A stretch of DNA of 64,000 nucleotides from positions 34,013 to 98,012 of the forward strand of contig NZ_JARWOV010000246.1 of NCBI RefSeq assembly GCF_029868855.1. The letters are read 5' to 3'. Below, in pieces: positions 51,829 to 60,069 of this stretch. This DNA is from Nocardia carnea. GTDB lineage: Bacteria > Actinomycetota > Actinomycetes > Mycobacteriales > Mycobacteriaceae. Below the pieces are notes generated by a model that was not told where the DNA came from, searched no databases, and saw only the letters and a program-made list of their open reading frames with translations. How positions within the stretch are numbered: position 1 is the stretch's first letter; each line of letters begins with the position of its first letter. Position numbers and translations under genes: made by a program.

Positions 51829-52071
51829 TTGTCACCCATAGCCGCCGGCGGTCTACGACCCGCCTATCTCGCGGCCGGCCTGTCCGTGCGCGGGATCGAC
51901 CAGGTACTCGCTTGTGCCGGTGGCGGCGGCGAGGATGTCGAACCGTGCATGGAACCCACCTTGCGTGCCGAACTCACATCGCTGGACGGAGAACTCGACG
52001 ATCGCCGTCATCGGCGTAACGAACTACGCGACTTCATCGAGCGCGTGGCGCCGCCGAACCTCGCACCGTGA
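51829..52071 (+). pseudogene. remnant of a MerR-family regulator (C-terminal part only)
   Basis: An 80-codon frame whose sequence (RPAYLAAGLSVRGIDQVLAC, then PTLRAELTSLDGELDDRRHR and RNELRDFIERV) looks like the linker plus the long dimerisation helix of MerR-type regulators. The N-terminal DNA-binding half is missing: upstream codons stay open but give no recognisable helix-turn-helix. The only start is TTG 51829 without a ribosome binding site. It is wedged between two minus-strand genes, stop 19 bp from the convergent YbjN gene. Probably decayed; the Cys in EPCMEPTL would have been the effector-side residue. Confidence 0.55.
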
Positions 52072-52090
52072 CTCCCGGCGGCGACCCTCT

Positions 52091-52588
52091 TCAGGAGTTT
52101 CCGTCCACCAGATGCTCGAACGCGCGCAAATTCTTCAGCGATTCGCCGCGGGAGACCCGCCACTTCCATTCCCGGCGAATGGATTCGGCGAAACCGAGTT
52201 CGAGCAGCGTGTTGAAGTCACCGTCCACCGCTTCCAGGATCTGACCGAAGATACGGTCCAGTTCCTCGGCCGTCACCGAATGGGTGGCGGCGCGGCCGAC
52301 GAGGTAGATATCGCCCACCTTGTCCAGCGTGTAAGCGACGCCGTAGAGCCGCCGGTTACGGCGCAGCAGGAATTTGTACACGCCTTCGAAATTCTCGTCC
52401 GGTTTACGGCAGACGAACGACTCGAACCGCACTCCGTGCCCGCCCACGGTGAGCATCACATTGGTTTTCAGTTTGCGCTCGCCGGGCAGCACCGCGACGA
52501 ACACATCCTCCGCGGGGCGGGTGTATTCGATCTCCCTGTCGCGCAATGTTTCCTCGACGATCCGCGCGGTCTCCGGCACCTCGCTCAT
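52091..52588 (-). CDS. YbjN domain-containing protein
   Basis: A 165-aa cytoplasmic protein of the YbjN/type III secretion chaperone-like fold: TARIVEETLRDREIEYTRPA, VFVAVLPGERKLKTNVMLTV, VRFESFVCRKPDENFEGVYK and YGVAYTLDKVGDIYLVGRAA. The function of the actinobacterial branch is unknown. A homologue (Rv0487) follows mshA in mycobacteria. ATG 52588 overlaps the mshA stop by four bases, so it is translationally coupled to it and may belong to mycothiol physiology, which is inference only. Confidence 0.88.
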   Translation of the reverse strand: MSEVPETARIVEETLRDREIEYTRPAEDVFVAVLPGERKLKTNVMLTVGGHGVRFESFVCRKPDENFEGVYKFLLRRNRRLYGVAYTLDKVGDIYLVGRAATHSVTAEELDRIFGQILEAVDGDFNTLLELGFAESIRREWKWRVSRGESLKNLRAFEHLVDGNS

Positions 52589-53925
52589 CGGAGCACTCCC
52601 GTCCGGCGCCGCCACAGCGCCCGCGATCTGGCCTGGTTCTCGCCGAGGATAGTGGGAGCACGGCCGGAGCCGGACAGCGCGGCGGTATAGCTGGCGAGCA
52701 GTTTCTCCGCGGTATGTGCCCAGGAGAAGTCCGCGGCGTGCGCCACCGCGCGCCGCCCCATCAGCTCCAGCCGGGCCGGATCGTCCAGCAGGTATTCGAG
52801 GGCACCCGCCCAATCGGGTATGCGATGCCCCGCCACCAGCAGCCCGCTGTGCTCGTGCCGGACCGCGGTGCCCAGTCCCCCGACCGCGGCCGCGAGCACC
52901 GGGGTTCCGCTGGCCTGCGCCTCCAGCGCGACCAGCCCGAACGATTCGTTGTAGCTCGGCACCGCCACCAGACTCGCGGCCCGATACACCAGTACGAGCC
53001 GGTCGGCGGGCTGCGGCGGCAGAAAAGTCACCTGGTCGCTGATACCGAGCCGGTCCGCGAGTTCGATGAGTGCGTCCGGGCGTTCCAGTCCTGTGCCCGA
53101 GGGGCCGCCGACGATGAGCGCCCGCAGTTTGCGACCCGGCCGCCGCCGGATCGCCTCGGCAACCGCCCGGACCAGTACATCCGGCGCCTTCAACGGCTGG
53201 ATCCGGCCGACGAACGCGACGATCTCTTCCTCGGCGGCCAGGCCGAGTTCAGCGCGCGCGGCCGCCTGGTCGCCGGGGCGGTAGCGGGTCAGGTCCGCGC
53301 CGGGGGGCACGATATCGATACGTTCAGGTACCGCGCCGTACAGATCGACCAGCTGCCGGGCCTCCCGCGCGGTGTTGGCGGTCAGGCGATCGGCCTCGGC
53401 GATCACCTGCTTCTCACCGATCTCCCGGGTCACCGGTTCGGGCGAATCGCCGTCGGCCAGCGCGGCGTTCTTGACCGCGGCCAAAGTGTGCGCGGTATGC
53501 ACCAGGGGCACCCGCCAGCGATCCCGTGCCAGCCAGCCGACCTGCCCGGACAACCAGTAGTGCGAATGCACCAGGTCGTAATAGCCGGGTACCTGTCTGG
53601 CCTCTTGGCGTAGCACCTCCGCGGTGAACGGGCACAGCTGCGTCGGCAGGTCGTGCTTGTCCAAGCCCTCGAACGGTCCCGCCACGACATTGCGTACCAG
53701 TACGCCGGGCGCGGCTTCCTGCACCGGCGGCAGGTCGGAGGAGGTCGCCCGAGTGAAGATCTCCACCTCGGTTCCCCGCTGGGCCAGCTGTTCGGCGGTC
53801 TGCAGTACGTAGACATTCATGCCACCGGCGTCGCCGGTACCCGGCTGGGCCAGTGGTGAGGTGTGCACCGTCAGTACGGCGATACGGTTCGGCCGTCGGT
53901 CCGGGCGTTCACTCACGATGTCCAT
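52585..53925 (-). CDS. mshA: MshA, D-inositol-3-phosphate glycosyltransferase
   Basis: First enzyme of mycothiol synthesis, joining N-acetylglucosamine from UDP-GlcNAc to inositol-3-phosphate. 446 aa, GT-B fold, GT4 family. N-terminal acceptor domain: RIAVLTVHTSPLAQPGTGDA then GGMNVYVLQTAEQLAQRG, with DLVHSHYWLSGQVGWLAR and VHTAHTLAAVKN. Donor domain: VAFVGRIQPLKAPDVLVRAV, LIVGGPSGTG and the EX7E motif in VPSYNESFGLVALEAQASGT. ATG 53925 lacks a Shine-Dalgarno and lies two bases from a 13-bp perfect palindrome, so initiation may be leaderless. Confidence 0.96.
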   Translation of the reverse strand: MDIVSERPDRRPNRIAVLTVHTSPLAQPGTGDAGGMNVYVLQTAEQLAQRGTEVEIFTRATSSDLPPVQEAAPGVLVRNVVAGPFEGLDKHDLPTQLCPFTAEVLRQEARQVPGYYDLVHSHYWLSGQVGWLARDRWRVPLVHTAHTLAAVKNAALADGDSPEPVTREIGEKQVIAEADRLTANTAREARQLVDLYGAVPERIDIVPPGADLTRYRPGDQAAARAELGLAAEEEIVAFVGRIQPLKAPDVLVRAVAEAIRRRPGRKLRALIVGGPSGTGLERPDALIELADRLGISDQVTFLPPQPADRLVLVYRAASLVAVPSYNESFGLVALEAQASGTPVLAAAVGGLGTAVRHEHSGLLVAGHRIPDWAGALEYLLDDPARLELMGRRAVAHAADFSWAHTAEKLLASYTAALSGSGRAPTILGENQARSRALWRRRTGVLR

Positions 53926-53926
53926 A

Positions 53927-53939
53927 TTGCACGGTGCAA
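53927..53939. promoter_or_regulatory. 13-bp perfect palindrome at the mshA start
   Basis: TTGCAC-G-GTGCAA, ending one base before the mshA start codon on the minus strand. It could be an operator covering the transcription start or a small hairpin at the ribosome entry site. Confidence 0.5.
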
Positions 53940-54319
53940 CACAGCGACCCGACGGCTCCTTCCCCCGGCGTGAAAGTCATCACAGATCCCTGATTCCGCG
54001 CCGTATCCGCGTGCCCCGTGCGTGCGCTGGGTCGCCCACCGCGGATACCTGCACAGATCCCCGAGGCCCCTCGGCACCCCGGTCGGGTCCGCGGTCAGGA
54101 GGGGATCGGACCGGCCGCCCCCACGAGTCACCCGCAGCGGTGGGTCGCGCTGCAGACGTACTTCGGCACCGGGCTCGGTGAGCTCGGCCGGTCGGCAATA
54201 TCGGTTCACCAGACGGACAACCCAGGCAATCGCGGGCGCCTGTTTCACGGTGGTCGGCACGAAAAAACCGACACCGACCGCCACCGCACGGGCGGCACAG
54301 CCCGCGACCCGGCGGTGGA
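53940..54319. other. 380-bp gap between the hydrolase and mshA
   Basis: No gene is supported. A minus frame from GTG 54260 or GTG 54248 to 53913 has fair codon use (VKQAPAIAWVVRLVNRYCRP at its start) and would overlap the mshA start by 13 bases, but it has no ribosome binding site or known domain and turns Arg/Gly-rich in the second half. Confidence 0.5.
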
Positions 54320-55147
54320 TCAGATACGGCACTCCCGGACGAACTCCCGGACTTCGGTCGCGAACCGGTCCGGGTCCTCGATGAAAAGCCCGTGCTGAGC
54401 GCCCTCCCAGATCGACGCCCGGCCCCGCGGCGCGGTTTCGGCGATATAGCGGCCGTCCACGACCGGTACCACCGGATCGGCCGAACCGTGCAGGACCAGC
54501 ACCGGGATTTCCAGTCCGCGCAGGGTCTCGGTGTTGTCCACCGAGCGATAGAACAGGGCCTTCCGCACGAACGGCGGGGTCGACAGGCTCGCACCGTACA
54601 ACCGTTGCGCGTCCGTGCCCTTGTCCGCGCCGGGCCCGGTGTTGGCGTTGCCGAATGCGGAGAAACCGCGCATCGCCCGCCCCGGGCTCTCCTCGAACAC
54701 ACTCGGGATGGCCTGCTGCATAGCCTCGCCGACCTCGGCGCCCGGCACACCCCGGCCGATATTGGCCATGGCTCCGGTGAAGACCACCCCCGCGACCGCG
54801 CCGCTGCCGTACTCGGCGAGATAATCGCTGACCACGATCCCGCCGTAGGACCACCCCAGCAGCACCGCGCCCGAGTCGATCGCTTCCGCCGCCAGCACCG
54901 CCGCGATATCGCCGGCCCAGTTCTTCGGCTCGTCGTAACCCGAATCCGGCGCCCCCGAGTATCCGTGCCCGCGCAGGTCCACCGCGATCACCCGGAAATC
55001 GGCGGCGAACTCGTCGAACACCCGCCCCCAGCAGCGCAGATCCGCCGACCAGCCGTGCACGAGCACCAGCGGCGGCGCGTCCGCGGGCCCGCCGGTCCGA
55101 TAGACGATGCCGGTCCCGTCGATACTGCGTGCTTCCTTGATGGCCAT
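54320..55147 (-). CDS. alpha/beta hydrolase
   Basis: A 275-aa alpha/beta-hydrolase-fold protein. The oxyanion strand is PPLVLVHGWSADLRCWGRVF (about residues 25-44), then VIAVDLRGHGYSGAPDSG, the nucleophile elbow AVLLGWSYGGIVVSDYLAEY (Ser about residue 95), the Asp region VLVLHGSADPVVPV and the final His in WEGAQHGLFIEDPD. The triad is complete, so it is active in principle; the substrate is unknown. ATG 55147 is taken because upstream starts overlap the divergent SDR gene. It shares a 22-bp upstream gap with the SDR. Confidence 0.87.
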   Translation of the reverse strand: MAIKEARSIDGTGIVYRTGGPADAPPLVLVHGWSADLRCWGRVFDEFAADFRVIAVDLRGHGYSGAPDSGYDEPKNWAGDIAAVLAAEAIDSGAVLLGWSYGGIVVSDYLAEYGSGAVAGVVFTGAMANIGRGVPGAEVGEAMQQAIPSVFEESPGRAMRGFSAFGNANTGPGADKGTDAQRLYGASLSTPPFVRKALFYRSVDNTETLRGLEIPVLVLHGSADPVVPVVDGRYIAETAPRGRASIWEGAQHGLFIEDPDRFATEVREFVRECRI

Positions 55148-55169
55148 CAGCGCATCATAGGATCGGGCC

Positions 55170-55904
55170 ATGAGCACACGCACCGCTGTTGTCACCGGCG
55201 CCAGCTCGGGTATCGGCGAAGCCACCGCCCGGGAACTCGCGAAACAGGGCTATCACGTGTACGTGGGCGCCCGCCGGGTCGACCGGCTGCGGCAGCTGGC
55301 CACGGAGATCGGCGGTACCGCGCTGGAGCTCGACGTCACCTCCGACGAATCGGTCGCGGCCTTCACCGAAGCCGTCGACAGCGCGAACGTACTGGTCAAC
55401 AATGCCGGTGGCGCGAAAGGGCTGGCCACGGTCGCCGAGGCCGATCTCGACGACTGGCGCTGGATGTGGGAAACCAATGTGCTGGGCACCCTCCGGATGA
55501 CCAAGGCCCTGCTCCCCAAGCTCATCGCCTCCGGAGACGGCCTGATCGTCACCATCACCTCGGTCGCCGCGTTCCACGCCTACGACAACGGCTCCGGCTA
55601 CACCTCGGCCAAACACGCCCAGGCCGTCCTGCACCGCACCCTGCGCGGTGAGCTGCTCGGGCAACCGGTTCGCCTCACCGAGATCGCGCCCGGCGCGGTC
55701 GAAACGGAGTTCTCCGTGGTCCGGTTCGACGGTGATACCGAGCGCGCCGCGAAGGTGTACGAAGGTATCGACCCGCTCGTCGCCCAGGACATCGCCGAAA
55801 TCGTCGCGTTCGCCGCGAGCCGGCCACCGCACGTGAATCTCGATCAGATCATCGTCAAACCGCGCGACCAGGCCGACCCGGGCCGTTTCGCCCGGCGTAG
55901 CTGA
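55170..55904 (+). CDS. short-chain dehydrogenase/reductase (SDR)
   Basis: A 244-aa classical SDR. NAD(P)-binding loop TAVVTGASSGIGEATARELA (about residues 5-24), NAG motif VLVNNAGGAKGLAT, catalytic Ser in VTITSVAAFHAY (about 131) and the YxxxK pair in YTSAKHAQAVLHRTLRGELL (about 144-148). GARRVDRLRQL after the second strand suggests NADP preference (Arg residues). Homologue of mycobacterial Rv0484c, next to murB there too. The substrate is unknown. It is convergent with murB with only a three-base gap. Confidence 0.9.
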   Translation: MSTRTAVVTGASSGIGEATARELAKQGYHVYVGARRVDRLRQLATEIGGTALELDVTSDESVAAFTEAVDSANVLVNNAGGAKGLATVAEADLDDWRWMWETNVLGTLRMTKALLPKLIASGDGLIVTITSVAAFHAYDNGSGYTSAKHAQAVLHRTLRGELLGQPVRLTEIAPGAVETEFSVVRFDGDTERAAKVYEGIDPLVAQDIAEIVAFAASRPPHVNLDQIIVKPRDQADPGRFARRS

Positions 55905-55907
55905 CGG

Positions 55908-57014
55908 TCAGATCTCCACGCCGACCGTTACCGGCTCGGGTGTCAGTACGATGCCGAACCGGTCGGCCACACCATCGCGCACCGTACGCGCGAGCGCGAC
56001 CAGATCGGCGGCGGTGGCCGCGCCTCGATTGGTGAGGGCCAGAGTGTGCTTGGTCGACAGCCGGGCGGCGGCGTCCGGGCCTGGGAAGCCCTTGGCGAAA
56101 CCGGCGCGTTCGATCAGCCATCCGGCGGAGAATTTCACCCCGTTGCCGGCGGGAAACTCGGGGACGTGCACCTCACCGAGCCGTTCGCGGATCGCGGCGC
56201 GCACCCGGTCCACCCGGTCGTGGGCGACCACGGGATTGGTGAAGAAGGAGCCGGCGCTCCAGGTGTCGTGGTCGGCGGGATCGAGCACCATCCCCTTCCC
56301 GGCCCGCAGGCCGAGAACCGTCTCGCGGACAGCGGCCGCCGCACGGCTCTCGCCTTCCGCGGCGCCCAGCCGCTGCGCGAGTTCCCGGTAGCGCAGCGGA
56401 GCACTCGCACCGGTGGGGTCGAGCGCGAACTCCACCGCCAGCACCACCGCGTCGGAGCGGTGTTTGAGCCGGCTCGTCCGGTATCCGAACCCGAGTTCGC
56501 CGGGTTCGGCCCAGTAGGTTTCGCCGCTCACCCGGTCCAGCAGCCGGACCCGGCGCAGCAGATCGGCAACCTCCACGCCGTACGCGCCGACATTCTGTAC
56601 GGGAGTGGCCCCGGCCGATCCGGGAATGCCCGACAGGCACTCCAGCCCGCCGAACCCGGCGCGCACGGTTTTCGCGACCACCGCGTCCCAGTTCGCACCC
56701 GCTTCCGCAGTCACCGATTCGGCACCGAGTTCGACACCCTCGGTCGCGATCCGGACCACCACCCCGGGCACCTCGTCGTCGGCGACGAGGAGATTCGATC
56801 CGCCGGCGAGCAGCAGCACCGGAACCCCGGCCGCGTCCAGCGCACGGACGGTCGCCACCAGGGCATCGGTGCCGGTGCATTCGGCGACCGTGGCGCGGCC
56901 CCCGACCCGCAGCGTCGTCAGCTCCGCCAGCGGCACCGCGGAGCGCACCAGCGCACCCGTTCCACCCAGCAGCTGCCGCAGTTCGTCCGCGGGGACAACC
57001 CGAGAAGTTCGCAC
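55908..57014 (-). CDS. murB: MurB, UDP-N-acetylenolpyruvoylglucosamine reductase
   Basis: Flavoprotein reducing UDP-GlcNAc-enolpyruvate to UDP-MurNAc in peptidoglycan synthesis. 368 aa. FAD-binding: ELTTLRVGGRATVAECTGTD, VLLLAGGSNLLVADDEVPG, and ECLSGIPGSAGATPVQNVGA then YGVEV. Catalytic Ser in DTWSAGSFFTNPVV (about residue 259) and Glu in VLTPEPVTVGVEI at the C-terminus. GTG 57014 is used; a longer frame to 57257 overlaps the divergent DUF2505 gene and is rejected. This is the longer actinobacterial MurB type I form. Confidence 0.95.
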   Translation of the reverse strand: MRTSRVVPADELRQLLGGTGALVRSAVPLAELTTLRVGGRATVAECTGTDALVATVRALDAAGVPVLLLAGGSNLLVADDEVPGVVVRIATEGVELGAESVTAEAGANWDAVVAKTVRAGFGGLECLSGIPGSAGATPVQNVGAYGVEVADLLRRVRLLDRVSGETYWAEPGELGFGYRTSRLKHRSDAVVLAVEFALDPTGASAPLRYRELAQRLGAAEGESRAAAAVRETVLGLRAGKGMVLDPADHDTWSAGSFFTNPVVAHDRVDRVRAAIRERLGEVHVPEFPAGNGVKFSAGWLIERAGFAKGFPGPDAAARLSTKHTLALTNRGAATAADLVALARTVRDGVADRFGIVLTPEPVTVGVEI

Positions 57015-57038
57015 GACCAGACGGTAGCGTGTTCGGTC

Positions 57039-57527
57039 ATGGCTACAGCGCTGGCGTATACGGCTCGCTACTCGCACCCGGTCGCCGCGGTGCGCGAAGC
57101 GTTCCGCACCGAGAAGTACTGGCAGGACCGTATCGCCGCGGTGGGCGGCCCCAGCGCCCGGTTCGTCTCCCTGGATGTGGACGGAGAACAGGTCCGTATC
57201 GAGGTCGTGCAGTCCATTCCGGCCGATCTGCTGCCGCCCGCCATCACTGCCGTACACCCTGGTGATCTGATCATTCCGCGCACCGAGCTGTGGTCCGGCA
57301 CAACCGGGAGTTTCGAGGCCCGGGTCGAGGGTGCGCCCGCGGAGGTGCGCGGCACCATCACCGCCACCGACGAACCCACCGGTGCCGTCGCCGAGATCTC
57401 CGGCTCGATCGAGGTGAAGGTTCCGCTGTTCGGTCGCAAGATCGAGGAGGCGATCGGGGAACGTCTCACCGAGCTACTGGCCGAGGAGACCGAGTTCACC
57501 AACGGCTGGATCGCCGAACAGGGGTAG
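57039..57527 (+). CDS. DUF2505 family protein, first of a pair
   Basis: A 162-aa SRPBCC-fold (START-like) protein: TALAYTARYSHPVAAVREAF, RTEKYWQDRIAAVGG, VEVVQSIPADLLPPAITAVH-like beta strands and FGRKIEEAIGERLTELLAEE as the closing helix. DUF2505 proteins form a deep hydrophobic cavity and probably bind a lipid or other small ligand. It is a paralogue of the next gene. ATG 57039. Divergent from murB with a 24-bp gap; mycobacteria have one such gene (Rv0481c) by murB. Confidence 0.88.
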   Translation: MATALAYTARYSHPVAAVREAFRTEKYWQDRIAAVGGPSARFVSLDVDGEQVRIEVVQSIPADLLPPAITAVHPGDLIIPRTELWSGTTGSFEARVEGAPAEVRGTITATDEPTGAVAEISGSIEVKVPLFGRKIEEAIGERLTELLAEETEFTNGWIAEQG

Positions 57528-57586
57528 CACGGCGACTGCCCGGCCTCCGGCCCGACCGGACGCAACCGGGCGGTAACCTACCGCGC

Positions 57587-58102
57587 ATGGCTCGCCGACT
57601 GGACTATTCCGCCCGCTACCCGCTGCACACCACAAAAGAGGTGTACGCGGCGCTGACGAACCGGGATTACTGGGAAGCCCGGATGGTCGAAATGCGGAAG
57701 TACTCGCCCAACGAGGTCATCTCCATCGAAGCGAGCGAGGACGGGATCGACGTGGTGCTGCACCACATCCTGCCCCGCGAGATGCTGCCCGAGATCGCGC
57801 AGTCGGTGATGCGCAAAGATATGGTGATCACCCGCAAGGAGAGCTACGGCCCGTTCGGCCCGGAGGTCGAGGGCAAGTACTCCGCCTCCATCCCGGCCGG
57901 CCCCGGCAGCCTCACCGGGACCATGCGCCTTTTCCCCACCGAGACCGGCTGCACCATGCGCATCTCCTCGGATGCGAAGGTTTTCATCCCGATGGTGGGG
58001 CCGCGGCTGGAACAGCTCATGCTGGTGAATCTGGTCGACCTGTTCCGCGCCGAGGCCGAAGTGACCCAGAAGTGGCTGGACGAACAAAAAACCGGCAACT
58101 GA
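57587..58102 (+). CDS. DUF2505 family protein, second of a pair
   Basis: A 171-aa protein with the same layout as its upstream neighbour: RRLDYSARYPLHTTKEVYAA, LTNRDYWEARMVEMRKYSPN, VVLHHILPREMLPEIAQSVM, TMRLFPTETGCTMRISSDAK and a closing amphipathic helix ending VTQKWLDEQKTGN. Alignment of these landmarks shows an old tandem duplication rather than a recent one. ATG 57587; 59 bp after the first. Its 3' end overlaps the methyltransferase start by 31 bases. Confidence 0.88.
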   Translation: MARRLDYSARYPLHTTKEVYAALTNRDYWEARMVEMRKYSPNEVISIEASEDGIDVVLHHILPREMLPEIAQSVMRKDMVITRKESYGPFGPEVEGKYSASIPAGPGSLTGTMRLFPTETGCTMRISSDAKVFIPMVGPRLEQLMLVNLVDLFRAEAEVTQKWLDEQKTGN

Positions 58103-58869
58103 GCTCCCCCCTCGGCACGGTCACCCGGGGCACCACCGGAACGAACCGGCTCCGCCGCAGTGACCGCCGGCTCGTGCACGATCCACAGATCACCGAAGTA
58201 CTGCATCGCGCCGCCGACCCACTCGTGGTGGACCTGGGTTACGGCGCACAACCGTGGACCACGCTGGAACTGGCCGCGCGTCTGCGTACGGTCCGTCCGG
58301 ACGTCCGGGTGGTGGGTCTCGAGATCGACCCGGCTCGCGTAGTACCCGCCCGCGACGGCGTGCGATTCGCGCGCGGGGGTTTCGAATTGGCGGGCCTGCG
58401 ACCGAACCTCGTGCGTGCTTTCAATGTGCTGCGCCAGTATCCGGAATCGGCGGTCGCCGGGGCGTGGGCGACGATCCTGTCGGGCCTGGCGCCGGGCGGG
58501 CTGCTGGTCGAGGGGACCTGCGACGAACTCGGCCGGCGCTGCGCCTGGGTGGTCCTCGACGGGGCCGGTCCGCGCAGCCTCACGCTGGCCTGGGATCCGC
58601 TGACCGTCGAACGCCCCTCCGACCTCGCCGAACGACTGCCCAAAGCGCTGATCCACCGCAATATTCCCGGCGAACGTATCCACGCGCTGCTGTCGGCGGC
58701 CGATCTGGCCTGGGCTCACACCGCACCGCTGGCGGTATTCGGCCCGCGGATCCGCTGGCGCGCCACCGCCGACCGGCTGCGCGGGCAGGGCTGGCCGGTC
58801 CACGACCCCCGCCGGCGCATGCGTGACAATATCCTGACCGTCCCCTGGGCCACCGTCGCGCCTTCCTGA
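58072..58869 (+). CDS. class I SAM-dependent methyltransferase-like protein
   Basis: A 265-aa Rossmann-fold protein. Motif I is LVVDLGYGAQPWTTLELAAR (about residues 51-70), the acidic loop VRVVGLEIDPARV (about 78-90) binds SAM ribose, and the motif IV-like strand is near LAPGGLLVEGTCDELGRR. An HNIPGERIHALL-like helix follows. GTG 58072 overlaps the preceding gene by 31 bases; a later start is possible but would remove little. The substrate is unknown. Genes with GYGAQPWTT at motif I recur next to murB/DUF2505 in related actinomycetes, as far as I know. Confidence 0.8.
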   Translation: MAGRTKNRQLSSPLGTVTRGTTGTNRLRRSDRRLVHDPQITEVLHRAADPLVVDLGYGAQPWTTLELAARLRTVRPDVRVVGLEIDPARVVPARDGVRFARGGFELAGLRPNLVRAFNVLRQYPESAVAGAWATILSGLAPGGLLVEGTCDELGRRCAWVVLDGAGPRSLTLAWDPLTVERPSDLAERLPKALIHRNIPGERIHALLSAADLAWAHTAPLAVFGPRIRWRATADRLRGQGWPVHDPRRRMRDNILTVPWATVAPS

Positions 58870-58999
58870 CATGCGGGCAACGTCGTGTGTTCCATCTCAC
58901 AATCCAGCCCGGCCGACCGCCGCTGACGTCGTCACGTTCACCATCTGCCCACACCCGGGCCTCATAGCCGGCACAGAATAATGCGGAACAATCGCGTGC

Positions 59000-59725
59000 A
59001 TGCCCACCAAGACCCTGTCGGTACCGAAGGTCAGTCGCCGGACCGCGGTCATCGCCGTGATCACCGCCGTCGTGCTGGTGGCCGCCGCGCTGATCGGCGG
59101 TGAAGCCTATGCGCGGCACCGGATCGCGAGCTGTATCAGCAGCCAGTTCGAGAAGGAGATGGGCTCGCAGATCAATGTCGGCTTCGGCGCCAAACCACTA
59201 CTCGTCACCTGGGTGGACGGGAAGGTTTCGCGGATGGACGTCGACAGCGAAGGAGCCGAATTCGGTCCCGCGGTCGATATGCAGGTGCACGCGCAGTTCC
59301 ACGATATCCAGATGCCGGAGGGCAGTAACAGCGGTAGCACGATCGGCAGCTCGAACGCCGACGTCAGCTGGAGCAACGAGGGAATGACCCAGACGCTGAA
59401 GGGTCTCGTCAGCGAGGTGCGATCGGATCCGGCCGCCGGGAACCTCACCATGGCGGTGCTGGGCGGGCTGGGCGAACTCCAGATCACACCGCAGATCGTG
59501 GACGGGAAAGTGCAACTGGAGGTCGCCCAGGCGCAGTTCCTGGGTATCGGGGTGCCGGAGGATCTGGCCGAGGGAGTGGTGAACCTGATGACCGAGAGCA
59601 TGCAGGTCTACCCGCTGGGCCTGCAGCCCACGGAGTTGCGGGTCACCGATAACGGGGTCGAGATCGACCTGCAGGGTGGGCGGGCCGAGTTGCCGCCACC
59701 GCCTGAGGGGAGTACTTCCTGCTGA
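59000..59725 (+). CDS. DUF2993 (LmeA-like) phospholipid-binding protein
   Basis: A 241-aa exported or anchored protein. One N-terminal helix (TAVIAVITAVVLVAAALIGG, about residues 15-34) is followed by EAYARHRIASCISSQFEKEM, GSQINVGFGAKPLLVTWVDG and a beta-rich DUF2993 domain with repeated VDMQVHAQFHDIQMPE-like strands. Mycobacterial LmeA binds phosphatidylinositol species and helps lipomannan maturation; a similar envelope-lipid role is likely. It ends in a Pro-rich SC tail. ATG 59000, after a 130-bp gap with no other gene. Confidence 0.87.
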   Translation: MPTKTLSVPKVSRRTAVIAVITAVVLVAAALIGGEAYARHRIASCISSQFEKEMGSQINVGFGAKPLLVTWVDGKVSRMDVDSEGAEFGPAVDMQVHAQFHDIQMPEGSNSGSTIGSSNADVSWSNEGMTQTLKGLVSEVRSDPAAGNLTMAVLGGLGELQITPQIVDGKVQLEVAQAQFLGIGVPEDLAEGVVNLMTESMQVYPLGLQPTELRVTDNGVEIDLQGGRAELPPPPEGSTSC

Positions 59726-59741
59726 GGTGGGTTTTCGGCGC

Positions 59742-59760
59742 CGGCAAGCGGGCTTTGCCG
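59742..59760. terminator. hairpin after the LmeA-like gene
   Basis: CGGCAA (59742-59747) and TTGCCG (59755-59760) with a 7-base loop, 17 bp past the stop codon. Short but well placed. Confidence 0.45.
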
Positions 59761-59983
59761 ACTCCTGTTGTCGGGCAGACGATGCGTGATCGACGGGTCT
59801 AGGTGTGATGTCATCCCGTAGCCGCTGGCCTTCACTCCGGTATGCCTTGGGCGACGCCTCCTGCAGGGCGAGGTGGGGCCCTCTGCCGGCTTCCTGGACT
59901 TCACGCCAGTGGGTACACGGCGGCGCCTTCTGGCAGCGTCAGGTGGGAGCACTGATGACCCTGGCCTCGAGATTGACCATTCG

Positions 59984-60020
59984 TGAAGGGGCAGGCTGTA
60001 ATTTCGGAGGCGCTCCGGCT
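59984..60020 (+). repeat. partial copy of the dispersed structured element
   Basis: GAAGGGG-CAGGCTGTAATTTC-GGAGGCGCTCCG matches the tail and 3' hairpin of the complete copy that follows about 85 bp later in the same orientation, with a few changes; the rest of the element is missing. A second, weaker piece (GAGGTGGGGCCCTC, about 59870-59884) matches the outer stem region. Confidence 0.6.
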
Positions 60021-60069
60021 TCGCGGTGCGGGGACCGGAAAGCTGTAGGCCCGGCCATCGGGGTGGGCC

